A stretch of 64,000 bases of DNA from Mytilus edulis (Eukaryota; Mollusca; Bivalvia; Mytilida; Mytilidae), in contig NC_092350.1 in the NCBI RefSeq assembly GCF_963676685.1, forward strand, positions 64,349,674-64,413,673, given 5' to 3'. The notes beneath the pieces are model-generated. The model did not search any database and was not told the DNA's origin. It saw nothing but the letters and a program-made list of their open reading frames with translations. Below, piece after piece: positions 36,797 through 48,216 of this stretch (the stretch's first letter is position 1; the number at the start of each line of letters is the position of its first letter). A program made the position numbers and the translations under genes.

Positions 36797-37533
36797 ATGT
36801 ATGGAATCATTGTCAGCTGGAAATGTCCGTCTGACAGGTCTCAATTGACTTCGACTTCATTTTTATGGTTCATTGGACAATTTTTAGTTGTGTCATACAT
36901 TGTAGTAAGTTGTGCATTGATAAAGTTAAGTATACCTGATAATTGTACTAAAGACTTTCAATATGATTTCAATGATAAGTAAGACAAAGACGAGACATTT
37001 GCACTCATATGTTGGTAATAAAATGTGTAAAGTGTTGACTAAAGTACATGTACCTAAATTTCAATATATTTTTGTATCAGAGTGCTGAACGCGCATCTTT
37101 AACGTTTTGAGAGGAAAATGAATATTTTGTTGAAGGGAGAATGTGTTGGGTACATTACTCACATTTTTACCTGAGGAAGCTGCTGTTCCTTTTGGAACAT
37201 GTCTTACTTGTTTTCTGGTATGTTAATTGGGATAGGTAAAAGTATTGTTAACACCAGTCCTGTGTTTTGTTTAAGACTTAATGAAACCTGATTTTAATTG
37301 TTATTTGTGTATTCAGTTCGCTGTCTCCTAGGCATGAACCACTCATCTGTTTCAAGACTCTATGAGTGATTGATTGATTGATCATGACTGGCTGAATGTC
37401 CAATGGCAAATATTACATGCATATTCAGGAAGTTGGGAATGATACATGCCAATCCTGATAAAAATAAAGAAATATGCCTGAAGAAAAACAATAACAGAGT
37501 AAGTGTTCCTGCATTTTAAACTTCAAATATTTC

Positions 37534-38139
37534 TTGTAGAGTGAGAAAACTGTTATGAAACACCAGCAAAAAAGACTAGATTGTTATTCAGTCCTGACTT
37601 ATTCAGTGTCTCTGAAGATGAAGATTAGGTATGTAATAATGAGGTTTTAATTTGATAGATTGTTGACTTTTAAATTGTAAAAGTTTAATGCGTTACTGTA
37701 AGTTAATCCATTTATTGTATAAATTAAAATTCAATAATTACTGTTCAAGTGCATAGCATAGCCATCTTTATCTTGCTGTATCCAGAGGCAATAGATATAA
37801 GATGTGGTATAGGTGCCAATGAGACAACTCTCCATCCAAATCACAATTTAAAAAAGTAAATCATTATAGGTCAAAGTACGGACTTCAACACAGAGGAAGA
37901 CTAAAAATTACAATTACAATTAAGAGAGTGAATAATATTATATAAGCGAAATGGACGTCATAAGTAAGATTAAAAGAAAGACAGACAATTTCTTTATCAA
38001 AAATTATAAATTTTGGTATGGTTACTAAAAATATTTGAAATTGTTTTGAATTTGTCGTTATTTCTTTCAGATCAGGCCTATCCAGAAGCAAGAAAAAAAG
38101 ACAATGTTTAGCACGTGCATCTACAGAGAGAGACATGTT
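37534..38139 (+). other. Candidate two-exon small ORF (weak)
   Basis: An acceptor (TTTCTTGTAG) precedes 37541, a donor (GTATGT) follows near 37629, and a strong acceptor (TATTTCTTTCAG) lies near 38070. Joined in phase, an ATG at ~37554 gives about 49 residues ending STERDMF. There is no known domain and the first exon is unknown, so it may be a gene fragment or chance. Confidence 0.2.
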
Positions 38140-38539
38140 TTAAAAAACAGATATATTTTCAATTTAAGAAAAACCTGTTGAACTTTTACTATTTCTTATC
38201 TGTTTATTTTACATTTATATATTGATATTTTTTTTTTTAAATTGCTGCACAGTATTTCTACTCAGTCCCACATAACAAAATCAGCTGAAGAAATTGATGT
38301 TTTTATATTTCAAGGGAGTGTTCCTTTTGCATTGTTGATAGAAGATATATGCATTGTCTTAAGTTGGGTTTATAAACAGTCACATCGCAACTTCTAATAA
38401 AATACATGTTTATGAATCTTACATGTAAATAGACATGAAAGATAGAAAATTATATAGGAACACATTTTTTTCTGACCTAAATATATTTTTAAGGTAAAAT
38501 TATGTGAACATATCAAATATTATCAAAAACACCGCTGGT

Positions 38540-39313
38540 TTAAAATAAAATTATTCTATGTAGCCTAAACAAATCATACAGATCAGTGTATTTTTTCCTA
38601 AACAAATTTTATATATTTTTATAACCAAAATAAATTTATTCTGTGTCTCAACCTTAACATAATTACTGTACTATCAAAATAAATTTATTTTATATATCAT
38701 AATACTTTTAATCCACATTGAATGTAGAATAAGTTTATTCTGTGTCTCCATCTTAATATATTAACTTTACTTTCAGTCAGAATAAATTTAATTTATATAT
38801 TATTATACAAGACAAAAATCACATTGAACATAGAATAATTTTATTCTGTGTCTCAACCTCACCATACAGATAACTTTACTTTCAAAATAAATTTATTTTA
38901 TATATTATTATAATCATAAATCACATTAAATGTAGAATAAATTTATTCTATGATTTTCTCGAACTAATAACAGATATTAAGGCTCTATATAATAAATTTA
39001 TTTTATAAATGATCATATACATAAAGCACCATGCATTTAGAATATATTTATTCTATGTTGCATCCTTTACAGAGAGTTGACTAAAAATGGACAGCTAAGT
39101 GCAGAATTCAGTATAAATTTATTTTGAAATGTAACAAATAAATACTAATATAACAGAATTGTCTTTGTTTTTCATGATTTTTTCTCAAATACATGGGTTA
39201 TAGAATAAATTTATTACGTTCTGGTCCAAATTTAGCCTCTAATTGCACTTGTCAGAAATTAGAGTGAAAAAAGAGGAAAATTGGTTTTTTCCTTTTTTAT
39301 TCTGCTCTCAGTT
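38540..39313 (-). repeat. Right TIR arm, inverted copy of 25072-25935
   Basis: Reverse complement of the left arm, with the same order of palindromes but fewer ~101-bp units. The outer end TTATTCTGCTCTCAGTT mirrors the left end. Confidence 0.85.
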
Positions 39314-39317
39314 CTAA

Positions 39318-41016
39318 TAAGATAGCAACAAATAGAAATAAATCTAGCAAAAATACAGCGTAGACGTGGACTGGTACTTATACATCCAAACAACAAAAGC
39401 ATTTGAACAGATCTGACAGTTACTCAGTACTTTAAGTCACTGACACCTAGAAATAGGCATACCAAGCTGTCTGAATTACCAAATGAACATTTAATTTAAA
39501 TGATATATATTCTGGTTGAACATATGTAAACATGCAGTACCTGTGTTGCAAAAAGCAAAAGAGAAGACAATAGAAAGATAGAAAACACAAGAAGTGAACT
39601 TTTTAATAAACTAAACCTTGCTTTTCTGCTTGTAATCGATTGTCCTCATATATAAGTCCTCACTTTTTATGTATGTTATATATTATTGCGTCTTTTCGTA
39701 CGAATTACATATTGCTTTAATTTGTATGTTATATTTTTGCCGTCATAGTGAAGCATATAACGATGTTTATATATCATGGTGACATTGTGCAATTTCCAAA
39801 ATGTCTATGTTGAAATTGTATGAGAGTAAATTGTAAAAAAGACTTCAACATAGACATTATGTCTATTTTAGGATCTGTCCTTCTTTGCAACAAAAACAAA
39901 TAGTTCTAGAAAATCCTAGATTGGTTAAAAAGTGCAACTTTCCTTAAATGACTATTAAAAATGACTTCATCGTATGTCTGCACGCAGTTCAGCATCAGTC
40001 ACATGTAAACTTTGTTTGTTAATAGTGTGAGCGTGAAAAATAAAAATAAAGTCTTCACTGGGAACTCTAGAGCTGAAACCTGATGACTTAAGGTTAGCAG
40101 GGGCGTAACTCTAAAGCTGTTTTTGTCGTATTTGCAAATAACATCTTAAGTCTCTGTCATGGTAGAAACATTGTGCTTACCAATAAAAACTAAAAGATGC
40201 ATTCAAATAGTGACCAGGCGGGACATAACAGGTATTTGGCAATTATTGAACAAAGAAAACACCATTTTCATATAGAAATGAATATCCTAAATACTAATGG
40301 GTCGTGGTAAAGGTTTAACAACGAACTTATCATCTAACCTTTGCATAACATTACAGATTGAAATGGCTGGAGTAAATAGTAAATCTACACACAAAGCATT
40401 TGTACATGTACCTACAAACGCAAGCCCCATCCAATCTGTTTTAATCGCTTTAATCCCTTGTTAACCTTATCATTAGGTAAATAGACTTCCCTCCTTGTAG
40501 ATAGGTAGATAAATATATAAATTCGATCATTCTGTAACAACTACAGTAATTTAGATCGATAAAGATGCACCATGTGCAGCGGCAAATATTACAACACTTT
40601 CACAGATAACTGGATATTACATCAACAAACCAACATTATTGGAAACAATAAATGTTATTTTTACATGTATTTGCGAATTTCATTCAGTTATTCATTCGTC
40701 CAAGACCTCAAAACTAGCAGTCAAATTCTTCGAAAGAATTAAAAAAAAATATTGGGGAAAAAAAGAAACCGTCTACCATTTGTTGTCACGGAAAAATGAC
40801 ACACACAAACTTATATTGCATATCTTTGCTTCAATAAAGAGAATTGTATGATGTTAAAACAAGCTGGATTTGGGGGAATATTTTTTCCTTTCCAGACCGT
40901 ATAGTAGAGTTTTATACTTTAGTCAGTGTACAAAGTGTCGGCAATTGTTTCTGTGGCTCAGCTGTATGATGACAACAAAATGATCCCTTGTTCGCGACTC
41001 ACTGCCGGAAGTAAAA
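39318..41016. other. Intergenic, no gene seen
   Basis: AT-rich. Contains one 15-bp inverted repeat (39800-39814 with 39844-39858). The 70-codon frame at 40639-40851 has no recognisable feature. Confidence 0.5.
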
Positions 41017-41344
41017 CTAGAGGCTCTAAAGAGCCTGTGTCGCTCACCTTGGTCTATGTGCATATTAAACAAAGGACAGAGATGGATTCATGACAAAATT
41101 GTGTTTTGCTGATGGTGATGTGTTTGTAGATCTTACTTTACTGAACATTCTTGGTACTTACTTAGAAAGAGTTACGGCCCTTGAACTAAGGTAGCGGGTT
41201 GTGCTCAGACAAGAGAAAAATTGTGAAATTTGAAGTAATTTCCAGATTTGCTGCAATCTATTGTTGTGTAAGATTTACCATAATCATTTCGTTTGACTAT
41301 TAACACGTTCTTAATACACCAGAACATTTATAAATTCCTCTTAA

Positions 41345-42538
41345 ATGGCAAAATCTAATGAAGAAAGCCAGGGTGAAGAAAAAATGGCGTCGTATGCCGA
41401 TGCAACAAAAACCAATCCAAAGACAATAAACTCTTCAACAATGTCAGGAGTTAAACCAGTCTTTGTTCAAGAAATAGATGTATTTGGTTCACTTACAGAC
41501 AGGGTTACTACAAAAACACTGTATTTAACAAATGCTGAAATGTACCAAACGCTAGGTTATTCAGTTGAGGCACGTTCGATCATTGGACTTCAACGAATAA
41601 GAGGCCTCTGGCGAATATACTTAGATTGTGAAACGGCAAGAGATCACCTCATCTGTAAGGGTGTAGAAATAAGAGGTAAAAAGGTAAACATTTACTCGAG
41701 GAACCCTCGTGTAACGACACATGAGAACATAGACACTGTAAGAATAAGAGTGAAGGATGTCCCACTCTCTGCCGATGACGGCCAAATATTAAGAGCTCTA
41801 GAAGAAAAGAGCTGTATCATAATGAACCACTTCAGAGAACGTCTCAGGTATGAGAATGAGATCACAAACTGTCTCACTGGTGATAGGATCATAATATGTC
41901 AGGGTCCTTTACCCCAACACATTCCTCGCTCTATTACCATAGGAAAATACAGAGCCACAGTTATGTACCGTGATCAACTATCAACAGGCAGTCGTCCTAA
42001 AAAGTGTTCAAAATGTCTAACTGATGGGCATAATTTTACCAATTGCCCTAATGACTGGGTTTGTAAATCGTGTGGTAAGGAAGGTCACAAACAAATTGAC
42101 TGTACAGAAAATGACCTCTCTGATACCACTCAACAATCTGATGAACATCAAAAAACAGATGACGTAAGTGAAATCACAAATGATGCTGATGATACTACTG
42201 TAGATACCTATGCTGCACAACAACCAAGTCACATAGATGATCCATCTACAAATAGTGAACCTGAATCAACTAGTGTACATGATAATGTCATAGACACGCC
42301 CCAATACGTACCTTCTCTGGATGAACAACAAAGAAAGAAAAAAAAGTCAAAGAAAGAGAGAAAAACAACACAAACTCAAATTACATCATTTGTATCTGAC
42401 CAACAGGAGTCTAAAACAACTCCAGGAAAACAAAAAACCAACAGAAACGTTGAACGGTCTCCAGTTACACCGACACATGTTTTGCATGACAACGAAGGAG
42501 ATACCACGACTAAACGGCCAAAAACTTTGGCAACTTAA
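41345..42538 (+). CDS. LINE ORF1 protein with two CCHC zinc knuckles (397 aa)
   Basis: Nucleic-acid-binding protein of a LINE, expected to coat the element RNA. Residues ~30-200 show an ORF1-type N-terminal region with beta-strand-like repeats (for example VRIRVKDVPLSADD), plausibly RRM-like. Two zinc knuckles of form C-x2-C-x4-H-x4-C lie at 221-234 and 240-253. The C-terminal third is acidic then Lys-rich (KKKKSKKERK) and low in complexity. The ATG at 41345 is the first in the open frame. ORF1 proteins with paired CCHC knuckles are usual in Tx1-like elements. Confidence 0.9.
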   Translation: MAKSNEESQGEEKMASYADATKTNPKTINSSTMSGVKPVFVQEIDVFGSLTDRVTTKTLYLTNAEMYQTLGYSVEARSIIGLQRIRGLWRIYLDCETARDHLICKGVEIRGKKVNIYSRNPRVTTHENIDTVRIRVKDVPLSADDGQILRALEEKSCIIMNHFRERLRYENEITNCLTGDRIIICQGPLPQHIPRSITIGKYRATVMYRDQLSTGSRPKKCSKCLTDGHNFTNCPNDWVCKSCGKEGHKQIDCTENDLSDTTQQSDEHQKTDDVSEITNDADDTTVDTYAAQQPSHIDDPSTNSEPESTSVHDNVIDTPQYVPSLDEQQRKKKKSKKERKTTQTQITSFVSDQQESKTTPGKQKTNRNVERSPVTPTHVLHDNEGDTTTKRPKTLAT

Positions 42539-42557
42539 TAATATCAACTGAAAACTA

Positions 42558-43835
42558 ATGACATTTATCAGTACTGCAAAAACAAACAGTTTGAATAATT
42601 TTTATTTGAAAATAAATAAATGTAGAACTAATTTAATATTATACTGTAATACATCTTCAGTGATATTTATTCTTTGTATGTTCATGATGATATTTAAAAC
42701 AAAACTCATTCACAGTACAGTTGAACTAAGTACCACTCAATATACATGTATTCACAGAACCATTCACATTTCAAAATTCATACTTTTGGTGAATTACATA
42801 TTTTACATAAACTTTGAACTTTTCTCAGCACAGTTCCAACTTATCCAAATGTGCCTCAGAATTCTTCTTAGATCACAAGATGAACACATATATCAATTTT
42901 CAATTTCAAACACAGATATGCTAAAGACACACTTTTGTACACCAACATTTATAATTAAATTGACAACCGATGTACACATACAGCATCACACTTGTAGCCC
43001 CATATATGCTCATATTTCAGATTCAAATTATATGCAAGGCTATGAGTCCAAATTAGAAAACAGATATAGTCCACTCCATACTGCAAACCATGTCATATGT
43101 TTCCTGGAAAAAATAATAACTCTTTTAGCATTCAACAGTTATAAAAAACAATATATCAAAATAGAGAATGAGAACAATAAACCCTTACTATTTAGCCCTG
43201 ACAAAAGCAACATATATAGTACTGATAAAAACAAATGTATATATTTACATAAACTACTCATTATGTTTATCAACTGTAAACTATGTAAATATAATTATTG
43301 TGTAATATATTCATGTAAATATTTTTTTCAACATAATCATTGTAATATATATATTATTCTTGTATTGAGTAAAATTTATTTCTCAATTGTTGTATTCACA
43401 AACTGTGTGTGGTATATGTTTGTCACAGCTCAGTTTGTAAACAAAGTCACGTTGTTGACCCAAATAATGACCCGTAAGGCGAGGTCATCTTGTGTAAAAG
43501 CTGTATGCATTTTAAACTTGAAAACATCACTGTGTAATATAATTTGCTATAAAATCGTTACATTAAACATTAAAGATACTGTGTATCTATTTATTGTGAT
43601 AAAATGTAAACAATATTCAATATGTTTTCATGTAGGATTACTGCTTATAATAAAACAGTGGAAACTACGTAGAAAGTATAATAAATTTATTGTTAAAAGT
43701 AAAGCAAATCTACCGATAATTATTCACCTGTTGAAAATTAAAGTAAACACGCGTGAACTAGTAGAAGAAAGCACAAAATCGATAATTGACACTATAAATA
43801 GATGGGGGTTCCCCAATCATAAACTTACCTTTTAA
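42558..43835 (+). CDS. LINE middle open frame, unknown protein (425 aa)
   Basis: Starts 19 nt after the ORF1 stop and ends 10 nt before the ORF2 start, in the third reading phase. I recognise no domain. The product would be rich in Ile, Lys, Cys, Tyr and His, with hydrophobic stretches at residues ~26-46, 73-89 and 263-293 and a basic segment near 378-392. Composition alone looks like translated AT-rich DNA, but 425 codons without a stop is very unlikely there by chance. L1/Tx1 elements usually have only two ORFs. It may be a real accessory protein, or a frame kept open for another reason such as coupled translation. Confidence 0.5.
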   Translation: MTFISTAKTNSLNNFYLKINKCRTNLILYCNTSSVIFILCMFMMIFKTKLIHSTVELSTTQYTCIHRTIHISKFILLVNYIFYINFELFSAQFQLIQMCLRILLRSQDEHIYQFSISNTDMLKTHFCTPTFIIKLTTDVHIQHHTCSPIYAHISDSNYMQGYESKLENRYSPLHTANHVICFLEKIITLLAFNSYKKQYIKIENENNKPLLFSPDKSNIYSTDKNKCIYLHKLLIMFINCKLCKYNYCVIYSCKYFFQHNHCNIYIILVLSKIYFSIVVFTNCVWYMFVTAQFVNKVTLLTQIMTRKARSSCVKAVCILNLKTSLCNIICYKIVTLNIKDTVYLFIVIKCKQYSICFHVGLLLIIKQWKLRRKYNKFIVKSKANLPIIIHLLKIKVNTRELVEESTKSIIDTINRWGFPNHKLTF

Positions 43836-43845
43836 TAAAACAATA

Positions 43846-46800
43846 ATGGCTGATCAAAAACTTCACATCTGTACAGTCAATGCTAAGGGACTTCAACAAA
43901 CTGAAAAGAGAAAACGATTAATTGAATGGACAAAACAACAAAAATGTGATATTCTTCTAATACAAGAAACACACTTTACTGACAACTTAGAAGAATCTTT
44001 AAAAAAAGAGTTTGAAGGTGAATTAATCATCAGTAATGGTCAGAGCAATGCTAGAGGGGTATCTATATGGTTAAAAAGTAGGCTTAACTACAAATTTATC
44101 GACTATTATAAAGATAAAGATGGACGACTCCTTCTGATAAATATAGAAATTGATGAAAGCATACTTACAATTGCAAACGTTTATGCACCAAATAATAATA
44201 GGCTAAGAAACACCTTTTTTAAAACAGTCAAAACTTTTATTGATAAATATAGTCTTGGACAATTGATAATAGGAGGAGATTTTAACGATATTTTATCTGA
44301 AAAAGATACAAAAAATAAAAATAGAAGAATAAAATTTGATAAACCAGTCTGTGGACTTAAAACTTTAATTAAATCTTTAAAATTAACAGATATATGGCGT
44401 GAAAAAAACAGAGATAAAAATCAGTTCACATGGTGTAAAAGAAATAAAACAGAGGCCACAAGAATTGATTACTTGCTTGTTAGTACTGAAATTAAAAAAA
44501 ATTGCTCCTCTTGTGATATCAGACCAATTGTTATTCAATACACTGACCATAATAGTGTATCTTTAAAATTACAAATATCAAGAAATAATAAAGGACGTGG
44601 ATACTGGAAATTAAACAGAAGTGTCTTAAATGATGAAATTTACCTAAAAATAATATACAATCTCATTAACAACTATAAAATTAAAGCAAGTGATTCAAAA
44701 AATCTAGCTCTTTTATGGGACACTTTTAAAATAGAGGTTCGAGACTGTACAATTCAGTTCTGTAAATTGAAAGCCTTAAACAAAAAAGATTCAATCAATG
44801 TATTAGAAAATCAACTTATACAACTAAACAATGAAATTCATAAAAATAACATCAGAGTTAATGAAACAAATACCTACTTGATTGAAAAAATAGAGAAAGT
44901 AGAACAAGAGTTAGGAAATTTATATAATGAAAAAGTAAAAGGCAATCAAATTAGATCAAGAGTAAAATGGATTGAAGAGGGAGAAAAAAATACTTCTTAC
45001 TTCTTAGGTCTTGAAAAAGCCAGGCAGTGCAAAAAAACCATTACTAGATTATATGATGTAAACAATAATATAATTACTGATCAAGAAAAAATACTTAACC
45101 TTGAAGTTAACTATTATAAAAATTTATATTCCTCTACTAAACCAGATAGGGAAGATACCATAAAGTACTTTAACGATATTAAAAAATGTCCAAAATTAAG
45201 TGATAGTGAAAGTGATATATGTGAAGGAAAAATCACAGTGCAGGAATGCACAGATGCAATATTCAAAATGAAACTAAATAAAGCTCCTGGTCTAGATGGA
45301 CTTAATGTTGAATTTTACCGAAAATTTTGGGAAAAAATAAAAGATTTTATTGTACCAGTATTCAACTTTTGCCATAAAAAAGGAGAATTGTCAACTTCAC
45401 AAAAAATTGGAGCAATATCATTAATATATAAAAAAGAAGATCCACTTTCTTTAAATAATTATCGTCCAATAACTCTGTTAAATTATGATGTAAAATTGTT
45501 AGCTTATGCACTTGCTCAAAGATTAAAACAAGTTTTACCAAAAATAATTCATACTGACCAAAAAGGTTATATAAAAAATAGATACATAGGTTTCAATATT
45601 AGACAAATACAAGATATAATTGATTACTCAGAGAAATTTAAAGTAGATGGAGCCATACTTTTTGTTGATTTTTCCAAGGCATTTGACTCCCTTGAATGGA
45701 ACTTTATGTCAGAAACTTTAATAAAATTTGGCTTTAAAAGTAGTTTTATAAGATGGATTCAAACAATGTACACGGACATAAAAGGTTGTATACTCAATAA
45801 TGGATGGGTGTCCAGCAGTTTTAATATTTTTCGCGGAATTAGACAAGGATGTCCAATTTCTTCGTTAGCCTTCGTATTAGTAGTTGAAATTATGGCAATT
45901 AAACTAAGACAAGATAATAATCTCAAAGGCTTAGAGGTGAAATTAGATGGTAGAAACTGCTCATTAAAAATATGTCAACTTGCAGATGATACAACACTAT
46001 TTCTTAAATCACCAAAAGATGTAAGTTTAGCAATGAACATAATTGAAACTTTTGGAAGTTTATCAGGATTACAACTTAACCGAAATAAAACAGAAGGATT
46101 TTGGTTAGGAAAACTTAAACATAGCAGAGATAAATTTGAAAGCATAAATTGGAAAACAGATAACATTAAAAGTCTTGGCTTTCACTTTGGTTATAACAAT
46201 CAAGACTGTCAAAAACTAAACACTGATAAACAGCTTAAAAAATGTGAAAAAATTATATCAAACTGGATGAAAAGAAATTTAACATTAATAGGTAAAATAA
46301 TAGTAGTAAAATCACTAATTCTTCCAAACTTAACTTATATTGCATCAAATATGTACATCCCAAAGGAAATAATACAAAAGTTTAAAACTCTAGTATATAA
46401 TTTTATATGGAATGGAAAAAAAGATAAAATTAAACGTGCAACCCTTTGTAAAGACTATTTAGAAGGTGGGTTAAAAATGATCGATATAGATTTGTATCTC
46501 AAAGCACTTCAATTACGCTGGATTTTAAAACTTAAACAAAATTCTGGTGAAAATTGGTCAATCATACCCCAAGTTTACTTAAACAAATTTGGTAAAAACC
46601 TTTTGATATTTCAAATGAACATTAAAAATGTTAATATGTTAGACAAAAAAATATTTAAATCCCTTCCTGAGTTCTATCAGCAATTGATTAAAACTTGGAT
46701 TAATGTTAAGGGGGGACAGACAAAGACCCCACAAACATTTCTAGACATAAGAAAGCAGATTTTATGGGGTAATCATAACATACAAACAAAAGGAAAATAC

Positions 46801-47673
46801 TTATTATTTACTAAATGGATTGAACAGAATATTTTGTATGTAAATGACATACTTGATGAAAAAGGTCATATATCAGAAAATAAAATATTAACCAAAATAA
46901 AAGATAAACGCGATTGGATTCGAGAATTATCCTTATTAAAGAAAGCTATTCCAAAACATTGGCAGAATATTTTAAAGCAAGAAAGCTCATTTAAAACAAA
47001 AGTAAATATAAAGAATACAAAAAATCTGCAAATACTACTTAATCATAATATTCATCCAGAAATGAGTAATAAAGAAATATATTCAATACTATTTGTCCCC
47101 CATAAGCAAGAAAAACCTGTAGGTTTTCTAAAGTGGGAAAGAATCTTTGAAGAAAATTTAAATATAAAATTTAAAAGCACTCTTGATTTTATATTTAATT
47201 ACCTAGATAACAACAAATTTAAAATGTTTAAATGGAAATTACTCCACTTCATCCTTCCATGCAATGAATTGCTAGTTCAGTGGAAAGTATTAGAAAACAA
47301 TTCTTGTAATTTTTGCAAAGAAATTGACAACTATAAACATTTTTTTATTACATGCCCGTATAATAATAACTACTGGCAAGAAATAAATAAGCTTTTACTT
47401 TATCTTCAAATAGATAGACACATTCTAAAGATAGAAAATTTAATAACTGGCTATAAAATAGCAGATATAAAATATTCTGATATAAATACCCTGATAACAG
47501 TTATATTTTTCTCAATATATAAAGCACATTTTGTTTCAAACAAAAAAGAAACAAAGATAGAAATCTATAAAATTTTCAAAAAGGAAATAAACGACATAAT
47601 AAAATTAAATGCGATAAGAAACATTGAAACCGGGAAAATGTTAATAAAGACGTCAACATATTGTAACCTGTAA
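43846..47673 (+). CDS. LINE ORF2: AP-type endonuclease, reverse transcriptase (1275 aa)
   Basis: Replication enzyme of the LINE: nicks target DNA and copies the element RNA at the nick. The N-terminal endonuclease keeps N12, E41 (LLIQETH), D145 and N147 (GGDFND) and D234-H235. The RT has block KKEDPLSLNNYRPITLLN, motif A FVDFSKAFDSLEW (D608), RQGCPIS and motif C LADD (712-715). Near the C-terminus is a CCHC-type motif starting CNFC (1154-1170). The order and the RT wording (for example YIKNRYIGFNIR) match the L1/Tx1 group. No stop or frameshift seen, so it may be active. Confidence 0.95.
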   Translation: MADQKLHICTVNAKGLQQTEKRKRLIEWTKQQKCDILLIQETHFTDNLEESLKKEFEGELIISNGQSNARGVSIWLKSRLNYKFIDYYKDKDGRLLLINIEIDESILTIANVYAPNNNRLRNTFFKTVKTFIDKYSLGQLIIGGDFNDILSEKDTKNKNRRIKFDKPVCGLKTLIKSLKLTDIWREKNRDKNQFTWCKRNKTEATRIDYLLVSTEIKKNCSSCDIRPIVIQYTDHNSVSLKLQISRNNKGRGYWKLNRSVLNDEIYLKIIYNLINNYKIKASDSKNLALLWDTFKIEVRDCTIQFCKLKALNKKDSINVLENQLIQLNNEIHKNNIRVNETNTYLIEKIEKVEQELGNLYNEKVKGNQIRSRVKWIEEGEKNTSYFLGLEKARQCKKTITRLYDVNNNIITDQEKILNLEVNYYKNLYSSTKPDREDTIKYFNDIKKCPKLSDSESDICEGKITVQECTDAIFKMKLNKAPGLDGLNVEFYRKFWEKIKDFIVPVFNFCHKKGELSTSQKIGAISLIYKKEDPLSLNNYRPITLLNYDVKLLAYALAQRLKQVLPKIIHTDQKGYIKNRYIGFNIRQIQDIIDYSEKFKVDGAILFVDFSKAFDSLEWNFMSETLIKFGFKSSFIRWIQTMYTDIKGCILNNGWVSSSFNIFRGIRQGCPISSLAFVLVVEIMAIKLRQDNNLKGLEVKLDGRNCSLKICQLADDTTLFLKSPKDVSLAMNIIETFGSLSGLQLNRNKTEGFWLGKLKHSRDKFESINWKTDNIKSLGFHFGYNNQDCQKLNTDKQLKKCEKIISNWMKRNLTLIGKIIVVKSLILPNLTYIASNMYIPKEIIQKFKTLVYNFIWNGKKDKIKRATLCKDYLEGGLKMIDIDLYLKALQLRWILKLKQNSGENWSIIPQVYLNKFGKNLLIFQMNIKNVNMLDKKIFKSLPEFYQQLIKTWINVKGGQTKTPQTFLDIRKQILWGNHNIQTKGKYLLFTKWIEQNILYVNDILDEKGHISENKILTKIKDKRDWIRELSLLKKAIPKHWQNILKQESSFKTKVNIKNTKNLQILLNHNIHPEMSNKEIYSILFVPHKQEKPVGFLKWERIFEENLNIKFKSTLDFIFNYLDNNKFKMFKWKLLHFILPCNELLVQWKVLENNSCNFCKEIDNYKHFFITCPYNNNYWQEINKLLLYLQIDRHILKIENLITGYKIADIKYSDINTLITVIFFSIYKAHFVSNKKETKIEIYKIFKKEINDIIKLNAIRNIETGKMLIKTSTYCNL

Positions 47674-48216
47674 GTAAAAGTATTACTGGTTGACAAATTA
47701 ACATATGCTAATTTCTTTGGCCTAGTCTAAATAATACACCACGAGGTGCCAAAAAAAAAACGCCTCGCAAATAACCTTTTGATTTGAGTTTAACATTATT
47801 CACTCACCTGTATGTTTATTTTCATAAATAAACATGATCAAGAATGTAAGCTAGAAAAAATAAATCCTTAATAACACAATATAAAAGAATAAGTTAGGCT
47901 AACTCCAATAGGTCTACACTATTAATACACAGGTTACCTGTGAGAAAGTAAACACACATAATATAATAACAAAACGGTACGGCGTAGAACCGTAACTTTT
48001 CCCGATTTGTAAACAGACACAGACAAACAAAAATTAAAAATGAATGAATCTATTTGTATTGATGTTTATTTATATAATGTATTATGTTTAATTGTAAAAT
48101 ACTAACATTAATATACTATTTTATTATATATTCTCCCTGGATGTATAATAATTGATATACAGGGATACTTAGCCTAATGCTGTAAGCTAGGTAAATTGTT
48201 AAACAGCATTTAGTGC

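Larger units (their letters stand above)
25068..39317. mobile_element. 14.2-kb element bounded by long palindrome-array TIRs
   Basis: Two inverted arms (25072-25935 and 38540-39313) match closely over their length, most strongly in the outer ~370 bp. Both ends read AACTGAGAGCAG going inwards and are flanked by CTAA (25068-25071 and 39314-39317), a candidate 4-bp target duplication. The interior holds no recognisable transposase, only fold-back repeats, dispersed repeats and homopolymer tracts. It could be a large non-autonomous fold-back-type DNA transposon, or two separately inserted copies of one repeat in opposite orientation; the matching flanks favour the former. Confidence 0.6.

Noticed and set aside
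37545-37630. A protein-like 27-codon frame (LLFSPDLFSVSEDED)
   Set aside because: Blocked by an in-frame TGA right after the acceptor and a TAG at the donor.
25072-39313. Maverick/Polinton
   Set aside because: Size and TIR length would fit, but no polymerase, integrase or capsid genes are present and the flanking match is 4 bp, not 6.
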